From the NCBI GenBank assembly GCA_030146225.1, contig JASLCA010000247.1:1-5066 (forward strand): 5,066 nucleotides of DNA, written 5' to 3'. Position numbers and translations under genes: made by a program. Source of the DNA: Sphingobacterium sp. (GTDB taxonomy: Bacteria > Bacteroidota > Bacteroidia > Sphingobacteriales > Sphingobacteriaceae). Below the pieces are notes generated by a model. That model was given only the letters and a program-made list of their open reading frames with translations, searched no databases and was not told the DNA's origin. Shown here piece by piece: positions 1 through 5,066 of this stretch. Each line of letters begins with the position of its first letter. Position 1 is the first letter of the stretch.

Positions 1-637
1 GCCTACACAAGAAGTATTTGGGAAGCCGATCCGCAAGCTCTTGGATGGCTATATGCAAAAATATGCAGGATCCTACGCAGCAGTATATGCCTTAGATCGT
101 GTAAAAACACTCCTAGCAGTGGATGAATTGGAAGGATTTTATGCAGGCCTATCGCCAGCACATCAACTTACTGAGAAGGGAGTTGAATTACAATCCTATA
201 TTCAAAATGTACACTTCTCATCAATAGGAAGTGATATAAGTATATTAAGCTATTATAATCAAGCTGGGGAGCTTGTCTCCTTAAAAGACCTCAAGGGGAA
301 ATATATTTTGATTGACTTCTGGGCCAGTTGGTGTGGACCTTGTATAAAGGGATTTCCACATCTGTTGACTATTTATGACAGGTATAAATCAGATCAATTT
401 GAGCTGTTAGGCATATCTATTGATCGGGATCACGAGAAATGGGTAGAAGCCTATAAGAAGTATGCACTTCCTTGGCTGCATGGTATTGACCAAACGGAGG
501 AGATGCAGAAAAAGTTGTTGGTTACCGCAGTGCCTACGCTTATTTTAATCGATCCTGAGGGAAAGATAATTCTGAAGGAAGTAGGGATGAATGAGCTGGT
601 AGCAAATAAGCTGCATACGCTATTTGGTACTCAATAA
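1..637 (+). CDS. TlpA/ResA-like thiol-disulfide oxidoreductase, 5' end outside window
   Basis: The reading frame is open from base 2, so this is the last 211 codons of a longer gene; the TTG at 41 is not the true start. The first ~75 visible residues are a helix-rich region of the sort that precedes the redox domain in Bacteroidota TlpA-like proteins (often behind a DUF4369 domain, not visible here). The thioredoxin fold begins near residue 86 (YNQAGELVSLKDLKGK). It has the redox motif DFWASWCGPC with cysteines at visible residues 111 and 114 (bases 332-334, 341-343), a buried-Asp equivalent at 105, and a cis-Pro loop AVPTL with Pro178. By family knowledge these are periplasmic or lipid-anchored proteins that exchange dithiols with client proteins, for example in cytochrome c maturation or oxidative-stress repair; the client here is unknown. 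Oddity: the position three after the second Cys, usually Glu in ResA/TlpA proteins (C-x-x-E-x-P), is Gly117. The gene ends at TAA 635-637, five bases before a terminator hairpin. Confidence 0.93.
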   Translation, partial: PTQEVFGKPIRKLLDGYMQKYAGSYAAVYALDRVKTLLAVDELEGFYAGLSPAHQLTEKGVELQSYIQNVHFSSIGSDISILSYYNQAGELVSLKDLKGKYILIDFWASWCGPCIKGFPHLLTIYDRYKSDQFELLGISIDRDHEKWVEAYKKYALPWLHGIDQTEEMQKKLLVTAVPTLILIDPEGKIILKEVGMNELVANKLHTLFGTQ

Positions 638-641
638 TTTT

Positions 642-674
642 AAAGAGGACGTATCTTAAGCATACGTCCTCTTT
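642..674. terminator. Bidirectional hairpin terminator between convergent genes
   Basis: A perfect 13-bp stem (642-654 pairing with 662-674, AAAGAGGACGTAT / ATACGTCCTCTTT) encloses a 7-base loop. The arms begin with AAA and end with TTT, so the structure is near-symmetrical and gives a U-rich tail on both strands. It lies between the stop of the thioredoxin gene (637) and the stop of the DUF418 gene (685), which run toward each other, so it most likely ends both transcripts. Seen directly in the sequence; the termination function is inferred. Confidence 0.88.
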
Positions 675-684
675 CTTTAGCAGG

Positions 685-1926
685 CTATTTCTGCTTTCGA
701 AATGGCTGTGCTTTCAGATAAGTAGCCGAGCGTAAAAGCCATTCTAGGGGCCCATATAGGTAATGCTTTAGCCAATAGGTACTAAAGACTAACTGTATAA
801 TGTATATCCCAATTCCTAAGAAGAAGAGTTCCGTTGTACCCCAGCTTTGAAAAAATGGTCCCAAAGCCCACATCGAGAAGATCATACAGCCAATAAAGGC
901 TTGTGCCTCGTAGTTTGTTAAGCCCATCCGCCCATAAGGCGAAAATATATCTAGATACTTGCCGAAGCTCTTGTACTGATACAATAGGCTGAAGCCTGTT
1001 ACAATAGCCCCTGAAAGAGCGACAATTTTTAAGTCATTTAACATCATTAAGCTTAAGCCGGGGATAAGATCCTCCCTAGTAGCACTCATCAGTGCGCGTA
1101 CATTTACAGCAGGAAGCATGCCCATAGCCCAGATAATTAAGCCCGCCGCTAAGACAAAGCCTCCAAATAGCTTCAGCAGCCTCGCATTAGTTTGGGTCTG
1201 TTCAAAGAAGCCTATACGTCCTACCACTAATCCAATTAGAAACAAGGCAAAGGTGATATAGCCGCGGCCAAATAAACCAAATTGATAGTTGAGTTTGCCT
1301 TGTAAGCCCTTTGTGAAATTATGCACTACAGAATTTGTAAAGGATGGCGTACTAGCCTTTGCATTCAGTTGCGCAGCTTGTTCCTGCCTGATTTCTTGCT
1401 TAGGCATTTCGATCTGTTCGGTCTTATTTAATACCGTATAGCTAACTAAAATAGCACGTGGGGCTCCTAAAAGCAGCAAAGCCGCAAGGCTTATTAATAT
1501 CCAGGATTTCACGCGGTGAAGGAAGACCAATAGGATGCCGAAAACAGCATACAGCGAGATAATTTCACCGCTGTAAAAACAGTTTCCGATTAATCCAATG
1601 ATTAGCATCACGATCATCCGCCATATAAAACGTCCTCGAAAATCTACCCCCTTTTTAGCAGCCCTGTCAAGTTGTATAAAAAAGCTTAAGCCAAATAAGA
1701 AGGCAAAGATGTTAATAAACCTGCCCATAATTACATGTTGTCCAATCCAGCGGACTACATCGTCCATTGCTGGGAATAAAGGATCTCGCAAGCTCGGGTC
1801 AAAAGCAAAAATGCTGAATTGTTGGAGCATATGCATAAGTATCACGCCTAGTAAAGCAAATCCCCTTAATGCATCCAAAAGGGTTAACCTGTTTAAAGGT
1901 GTGGATAGTGTTTTAATTTGTTCCAT
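685..1926 (-). CDS. DUF418 domain-containing (YeiB-type) polytopic membrane protein
   Basis: A 413-residue protein, close to the usual ~400 of the family. The N-terminus carries the typical signature R-LTLLDALRGFALLGVILMHM (residues 13-33), where the first membrane helix starts. Further hydrophobic segments lie at roughly 67-87, 101-118, 121-137, 141-163, 221-239, 251-270, 293-316, 340-358 and 365-387, giving about ten membrane spans. A polar Gln/Lys/Glu-rich loop occupies about 167-215. The C-terminal DUF418 region (about 250-405) shows GRMGLTNYEAQAFIG and the closing motif YGPLEWLLRSATY. It is an inner-membrane protein of unproven function; the N-terminal half resembles the acyltransferase-3/HGSNAT-like membrane fold, so transport or modification of a small envelope molecule is only a guess. 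The ATG at 1926 is the first start after an in-frame TGA (1948-1950). No Shine-Dalgarno is visible, as is common in Bacteroidota. It is transcribed alone, toward the terminator at 642-674. Confidence 0.92.
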   Translation of the reverse strand: MEQIKTLSTPLNRLTLLDALRGFALLGVILMHMLQQFSIFAFDPSLRDPLFPAMDDVVRWIGQHVIMGRFINIFAFLFGLSFFIQLDRAAKKGVDFRGRFIWRMIVMLIIGLIGNCFYSGEIISLYAVFGILLVFLHRVKSWILISLAALLLLGAPRAILVSYTVLNKTEQIEMPKQEIRQEQAAQLNAKASTPSFTNSVVHNFTKGLQGKLNYQFGLFGRGYITFALFLIGLVVGRIGFFEQTQTNARLLKLFGGFVLAAGLIIWAMGMLPAVNVRALMSATREDLIPGLSLMMLNDLKIVALSGAIVTGFSLLYQYKSFGKYLDIFSPYGRMGLTNYEAQAFIGCMIFSMWALGPFFQSWGTTELFFLGIGIYIIQLVFSTYWLKHYLYGPLEWLLRSATYLKAQPFRKQK

Positions 1927-2317
1927 AGTCTTAAATATTCCGAATGATCATTGTATGTTGCAGGCTGTGTTTTAACTAGAATAATCCCCAGTTTGCTGCC
2001 AAATCTCTGGAAATATGCGGAAGGAAAATAGCATAGGCGGCTCAAAGCGAAAAATGAAAGACTAAAGACGAATATCAAAGGGCACTATTCCTGCTAAGGC
2101 TTTATGGAGAGCCTAAAATTGGAATTGAGCATAGCTGAAAGGATTGTTTGTAAGCTTATAGCCTGAAAGCTCAGCCCAGAATTATCCTTGTAAAAATCTT
2201 TAAAAGTAAAAACCCGATGCAAGACCTTGCATCGGGTTTTTAGTAGCTCGTAGAATGGGCCAACTTAGGCAAGGACATTTTTTAATAACCCTACTAAGTA
2301 ATTAGTCATACTAGACT
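1927..2317. other. Intergenic spacer between two minus-strand genes
   Basis: About 390 bases with no supportable gene. It holds the terminator at 2207-2242 and, below it, presumably the promoter of the DUF418 gene. I found no exact TAnnTTTG -7 box on the minus strand here. The nearest match is TCGCTTTG (plus-strand 2043-2050), one mismatch from consensus and about 117 bases before the ATG, with a TTTG element upstream at wider than usual spacing, so it is weak. A 5-bp inverted repeat (2097-2101 with 2110-2114, AGGCT/AGCCT) is too short to interpret. No tRNA or repeat is seen. Confidence 0.6.
2207..2242. terminator. Hairpin terminator downstream of the SHOCT lipoprotein gene
   Basis: A perfect 16-bp stem (2207-2222 pairing with 2227-2242) closes on a 4-base loop GACC. 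The GC-rich core CCCGATGC/GCATCGGG is flanked by A-run and T-run arms, the classic intrinsic-terminator pattern on either strand. The nearest gene transcribed toward it is the minus-strand lipoprotein gene, whose stop codon is 75 bases away. No plus-strand gene ends nearby. It would insulate the downstream DUF418 gene from read-through. Confidence 0.88.
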
Positions 2318-2827
2318 TTAGATCTTATCTAGAATAGCTTTCCTCTTAACTTCATATTCCTCTTCCGTTATTAGCTTCTCATCAAAGAGTTTCTTAAGCT
2401 CTTTAAGGCTTTCTGCCTTTGACTTATCCACTGATGAGCTTGAGGTAGCTTGTACAGTAGTTGTTCCCGTATTTGCTAATGGAATCATTTCATAAGTATG
2501 GCTGGGCTTATACTTCATAGTCCATAGAAAAGGAACCAAAACAAAAACCCCACCGATGATTGCGCCAACATCAGCCTTTTCATTTCTACTAAATGAAGTG
2601 TTTAGATCTTCGTAGCCTTCTTTTTGCAACTTAATCATCGTTGTACTTCCAAGAATTTTGGTGTCGCTATGCTTGTAGGGCGTAGTACCAACATTCTCAC
2701 CATCTAAATATAGTTTTGCTCCTACAGGAGTGGAGTGAATCATGGTTGTGCTCGCGCAGCTTGTGAACAAAATAGCGCTGGCTAAGAACAGTGAGGCTGA
2801 CTTTGTGATTGTAGAAATTGTTTTCAT
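2318..2827 (-). CDS. Small lipoprotein with PEGA-like domain and C-terminal SHOCT domain
   Basis: A 169-residue protein. Residues 1-23 form a lipoprotein signal peptide (Lys2, hydrophobic core SLFLASAILF) ending in lipobox FTSC with Cys24 as the lipidation site. Residues about 27-75 match a PEGA-type domain, a small beta fold found on surface and envelope proteins: HSTPVGAKLYLDGENVGTTP, then a strand and KEGYEDL. A hydrophobic stretch at about 87-104 (VGAIIGGVFVLVPFLW) could be a membrane segment or hairpin. A Thr/Ser-rich linker (121-133) leads to a SHOCT motif at about 140-168 (LKELKKLFDEKLITEEEYEVKRK), a short helical pair linked to oligomerisation. Function is unknown; a membrane-attached structural or oligomerising role is inferred. 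The ATG at 2827 is the only ATG after the in-frame TAG at 2849-2851. A -7 box lies upstream at 2898-2905 and a terminator downstream at 2207-2242, so it is probably monocistronic. Confidence 0.87.
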   Translation of the reverse strand: MKTISTITKSASLFLASAILFTSCASTTMIHSTPVGAKLYLDGENVGTTPYKHSDTKILGSTTMIKLQKEGYEDLNTSFSRNEKADVGAIIGGVFVLVPFLWTMKYKPSHTYEMIPLANTGTTTVQATSSSSVDKSKAESLKELKKLFDEKLITEEEYEVKRKAILDKI

Positions 2828-2873
2828 AGTATATAATTGGTTGTTTATCTAGTGTAGGGCTAAGCATTCTTAA

Positions 2874-2945
2874 ATAAAAAGGATTTGCCTCTATTTGCAA
2901 AACTATCAGAAAATTCCATATTAAGCGAGTTAAAATCCTTTTTAT
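2874..2945. repeat. Perfect 13-bp inverted repeat around the candidate lipoprotein promoter
   Basis: The left arm 2874-2886 (ATAAAAAGGATTT) and right arm 2933-2945 (AAATCCTTTTTAT) are exact reverse complements, separated by 46 bases (2887-2932) that contain the -7 box. With that box, the left arm would fall just inside the transcript and the right arm just upstream of the -33 region. Possible roles are a two-site operator, a small invertible promoter segment, or coincidence in AT-rich DNA; the GG/CC core makes pure chance somewhat less likely. Confidence 0.6.
2898..2905 (-). promoter_or_regulatory. Candidate Bacteroidota -7 promoter box for the SHOCT lipoprotein gene
   Basis: Read on the minus strand the bases are TAGTTTTG, an exact match to the Bacteroidota sigma-factor -7 consensus TAnnTTTG. 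It sits about 70 bases upstream of the lipoprotein ATG, implying a 5' untranslated region of about 60 bases. A clean -33 TTTG is not present at the expected 17-23 base spacing; the nearest T-rich element (TTTT, plus-strand 2932-2935 region) is slightly too far. One 8-base match with two free positions is modest evidence. Confidence 0.42.
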
Positions 2946-3274
2946 ATGAAGCGGTTTGGTTGGCTATGACGAAATTAAGCTATAATAGCAATGCTACATG
3001 CTGGATCTTAGCGCTCCTTAGCTCTGAATAATGTAGTAGGGGGGCTTTGGAGCTCTCTGATTAAAGAGCCAAGACATTCTTTAGGCATTAACTCCTGTTT
3101 AGCTTTTAGTCAGTCTTATGAGCTAATTTAGGCTGAATAAAAACCCCAACATATCTTACTAATTGCTTCTTTCTAGGGATTATGTATAGTAGATTGCTGT
3201 TTGACTTTATGTCTTTCATTTAAGGCATGTCTTTATATATTTTCATTGTTTGGAAAAGGGTAGGGCAAAATAAT

Positions 3275-3298
3275 TACCTATATCACTATGAATAGGTA
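3275..3298. repeat. Short inverted repeat TACCTAT / ATAGGTA
   Basis: Perfect 7-bp arms (3275-3281 and 3292-3298) flank a 10-base spacer in the gene-free region. The spacing would suit either a weak stem-loop or a dimeric regulator site. There is no T-run after it that would make a terminator. It could be chance in AT-rich DNA. Confidence 0.3.
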
Positions 3299-3421
3299 TT
3301 TAAAATTATCAATAACCATTGACTCAAGTGTATTTATTCGAAATCTAATTATTCTTATTAAATAAAGTCTTATTATGTGATTATTAAAGCTTTATTGGGT
3401 GTTTGTTAGCTAATCTGCGTT

Positions 3422-3440
3422 TTATTTTTATCAAAAATAA
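3422..3440. repeat. All-AT hairpin TTATTTTT / AAAAATAA
   Basis: Perfect 8-bp arms (3422-3429 and 3433-3440) with a 3-base spacer ATC. The stem has no G:C pair, so it would be unstable as RNA. It is recorded only because it is an exact palindrome in the upstream region of the receptor gene. Confidence 0.25.
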
Positions 3441-3668
3441 GCTTATAAAGTCTAACAATTGAAGGGTCACATTTTTACCTTATCTAGGATAATTATGCTT
3501 TTTATTAACTAACCATTGTAAAATTATAGTTTACACGAATATTGTTTTTTCTGTTTAAGAGTCTTTTTCGCTGGGTTTTATTTTTTTTGAATTTCCGTGA
3601 AAATCATCATTTAAGTAACTTTTTTGTTTAAAAATAAATATTACCAATTTTACTTAATTAGTGTTTCG

Positions 3669-5066
3669 ATGAGTGAAATGAAAGAGTGTTTCGTTCGGTT
3701 TAGTTTGTTAATCATCTTTGTGCTGATTTTTAGCATTATACGGGCCCAGCCCTACAAAATTCAAGGAAAGCTAATAGATGAGCACCAAACACCTATCGAG
3801 TTTGCCCAAATAGTTTTTTCAACAACTAGCAACGCAAAGGCTTTCACAACACAGACGACCAATAATGGCGATTTCCTAATCCATCTGCCGGCACAAGACT
3901 ATAAAGTACAAATTTTCTTTATGGGTAGCCTACTTAAAGGAAGCCAAATAAAGGTGCTATCGCACACAGACTTAGGTGTTGTCATAGTAAATAAAACAGT
4001 GATGTTAGATAGTGTTGTTGTACGGCACCAAGGTAATGTGTTGGAACAAAAAATAGACCGTATCGTGTTTAATGTGGAGAAATCTATCGCTGCACAAGGG
4101 ATGGATCTTGGGGAAGCTTTAACCTATGCGCCTATGGTTCAGGTGGGCGAGTCCAACATTTCTATTGTAGGCAGAAACGGCGCAGCTGTCATGATAAACG
4201 ATCGCATGGTCAACCTCTCTGGGGTAGCACTTGTAAACTATCTTAAGACGTTCCGATCAGATAACATCGCAAAAATTGAAGTCATCACCACGCCGCCAGC
4301 CAAATATGACGCACAGGGAAATGGCGGACTAATTAACATTATCACTAAAAAAAATAGAAACCTTGGATGGAGTGGTACCGTAGCCTCTAATTACACCAGA
4401 AGGTCTAAAAATGGATTTGGAAATAACCTCACAGTTAATTATCAAGGCGAGAAGACAAGCATAACGACAAGCCTTAGACAGTCCGATAGCCGATCTTTTT
4501 CTAGTGGATATAGCAACCTTCTGGCTACGCAAGGTCTTCTTACAAGCTATGGTACAAAGTCCCACAGCCAAACATGGGGCGGTTCTTTAAATATAGATCA
4601 GGCCTTAAACAAACGCGCTAACATAGGTGTCGTGCTTGATTATGTTTATACTCAAGCCGACAGAAATAAAAAAACGGAGTTAGATTACCTTTCGTTAAAT
4701 ACGTTAGACAGCATGATGCATACAGATGCTATGGAGGAGGCTAAGACACCAACATTCATCGCAAGTGCTTATTACGACTTAAAGTTGGATTCTACAGGCA
4801 AGAAGCTAAGTGTTTTGGGAAACTACCTAACAACCAATCCGAATAGTAAAACGGATTTCGAGACAAAAAACCTCACAAGTGGCAATAACTATTTGATAAA
4901 CACCGACAATGCATTAAATTATCATATTTATACTAGTCAATTCGACTTCTCGTTACCCTACGAATGGGGATTTTTGGAAACAGGAACAAAATATACGCGC
5001 TTTAATAATAATTCGGTTCTACACTATTTCAACTTGATTGATGATCGCTATACCCTAGCCTCCGAG
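3669..5066 (+). CDS. TonB-dependent-receptor-like outer membrane beta-barrel protein, 3' end outside window
   Basis: The frame is open from ATG 3669 to the window edge: 466 codons of a protein that in this family is usually about 750-850 residues. Residues 1-26 are a signal peptide (hydrophobic core FSLLIIFVLIFSII, likely cleavage after RAQ). Residues about 29-112 form a carboxypeptidase-regulatory-like beta-sandwich (KIQGKLIDEHQTPIEFAQIVF... NNGDFLIHLP). Residues about 113-228 form a plug: DRIVFNVEKSIAAQG, LGEALTYAPMVQV, ISIVGRNGAAVMINDRMV, IEVITTPPAKYDAQGNGGLINI. From ~232 alternating aromatic/polar strands begin the barrel, as in the PF14905 group. It sits in the outer membrane; the cargo, and whether it needs TonB, cannot be told from this part. 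No SusD-like gene, sigma factor or anti-sigma gene is adjacent within the window. The in-frame stop upstream is TAA 3612-3614; ATG 3678 (Met4) is an alternative start that also leaves a good signal peptide. Confidence 0.9.
   Translation, partial: MSEMKECFVRFSLLIIFVLIFSIIRAQPYKIQGKLIDEHQTPIEFAQIVFSTTSNAKAFTTQTTNNGDFLIHLPAQDYKVQIFFMGSLLKGSQIKVLSHTDLGVVIVNKTVMLDSVVVRHQGNVLEQKIDRIVFNVEKSIAAQGMDLGEALTYAPMVQVGESNISIVGRNGAAVMINDRMVNLSGVALVNYLKTFRSDNIAKIEVITTPPAKYDAQGNGGLINIITKKNRNLGWSGTVASNYTRRSKNGFGNNLTVNYQGEKTSITTSLRQSDSRSFSSGYSNLLATQGLLTSYGTKSHSQTWGGSLNIDQALNKRANIGVVLDYVYTQADRNKKTELDYLSLNTLDSMMHTDAMEEAKTPTFIASAYYDLKLDSTGKKLSVLGNYLTTNPNSKTDFETKNLTSGNNYLINTDNALNYHIYTSQFDFSLPYEWGFLETGTKYTRFNNNSVLHYFNLIDDRYTLASE

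Larger units (their letters stand above)
2828..3668. other. Long AT-rich gene-free region between divergent genes
   Basis: About 840 bases between the divergent lipoprotein and receptor genes. Stops are frequent in all six frames. The only open stretches are very short, such as a 37-codon one on the minus strand (3106-3219) and a 21-codon one on the plus strand (2966-3031), with no features that support them. Structures seen are the 13-bp inverted repeat at 2874-2945, a bulged stem near 3048-3075, a 7-bp stem-loop at 3275-3298, a 10-bp palindrome TAAAGCTTTA at 3385-3394 and an all-AT hairpin at 3422-3440. The part from about 3200 on is visibly richer in A and T than the flanking genes. No exact plus-strand TAnnTTTG box was found before the receptor gene. 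A TTTG at 3623-3626 followed by TACCAATTTTAC at 3642-3653 is a weak promoter candidate. No tRNA, rRNA or known riboswitch is recognised. Confidence 0.6.

Noticed and set aside
1598..1975. Plus-strand open frame of 125 codons
   Set aside because: It lies almost wholly antisense to the well-supported DUF418 gene, has no recognisable domain and a composition typical of an antisense shadow of a membrane protein.
1893..2078. Minus-strand open frame of 61 codons upstream of and overlapping the DUF418 start
   Set aside because: It overlaps the start of the DUF418 gene in another frame, has no family resemblance, and has no clear promoter. The DUF418 frame itself has a stop just upstream of its ATG, so this is not an N-terminal extension.
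2697..2900. Minus-strand open frame of 67 codons overlapping the lipoprotein gene
   Set aside because: It overlaps the signal-peptide and PEGA coding part in another frame, and the lipoprotein frame explains the region with a clear lipobox.
2966..3031. 21-codon plus-strand frame starting MTKLSYNSNATCW
   Set aside because: Of a length expected by chance, with no promoter, leader-peptide logic (such as repeated regulatory codons) or downstream attenuator hairpin.
3048..3075. Stem-loop with TTGG-CTCT / AGAGCCAA arms as a possible terminator
   Set aside because: The stem needs a 2-base bulge and has no T-run after it, and no gene ends nearby on either strand.
3106..3219. 37-codon minus-strand frame in the gene-free region, starting MKDIKSNSNLL
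   Set aside because: Too short and unsupported. The nearest promoter-like element (TTATTTTG, plus-strand 3264-3271) has one mismatch to the -7 consensus, and no domain or ribosome binding site is seen.
2325..3487. 8-mer TTATCTAG present three times (2325-2332, 2845-2852, 3480-3487) as a possible shared operator
   Set aside because: One copy is inside the end of the lipoprotein coding sequence, spacing is irregular, and an AT-rich 8-mer can recur by chance at this length.
4329..4571. Minus-strand open frame of 80 codons
   Set aside because: It is entirely antisense to the receptor gene, whose frame shows signal peptide, plug and barrel features across this region.

Overview
The window looks like an ordinary chromosomal stretch from a member of the Bacteroidota, most likely Sphingobacteriales or a close relative. 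The gene families point that way: a TlpA/ResA-type thioredoxin preceded by a helical N-terminal region, a DUF418 membrane protein, and an outer-membrane receptor with a carboxypeptidase-regulatory-like N-terminus, a plug and a beta-barrel of the PF14905 type. The AT-rich spacers and the lack of clear Shine-Dalgarno sequences also fit. The order assignment is an inference from family style, not from a marker gene.

Layout, left to right. (1) The 3' part of a plus-strand thiol-disulfide oxidoreductase gene runs in from the left edge and ends at 637. (2) A strong symmetrical hairpin at 642-674 separates it from a convergent minus-strand gene (685-1926) for a DUF418/YeiB-type polytopic membrane protein. 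(3) A gene-free spacer (1927-2317) contains a second strong terminator hairpin (2207-2242). (4) A minus-strand gene (2318-2827) encodes a small lipoprotein with a PEGA-like domain, a hydrophobic segment and a C-terminal SHOCT domain. A Bacteroidota-type -7 box lies about 70 bases upstream of it, inside a perfect 13-bp inverted repeat. (5) A gene-free, AT-rich region of about 840 bases (2828-3668) separates it from a plus-strand TonB-dependent-receptor-like gene that starts at 3669 and runs off the right edge after 466 codons.

The four genes show no sign of forming one operon or pathway. They are separated by terminators or long spacers and lie in mixed orientations. All four products are predicted to act in the cell envelope (periplasm, inner membrane, a lipoprotein membrane anchor, outer membrane). 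I found no CRISPR array, rRNA, tRNA, transposase, phage gene or recognisable defence system, and no convincing undescribed system. The points most worth a second look are a ResA Glu80-equivalent position occupied by Gly in the thioredoxin protein, the inverted repeat around the lipoprotein promoter, the lipoprotein's domain combination, and the unexplained 840-base gap.
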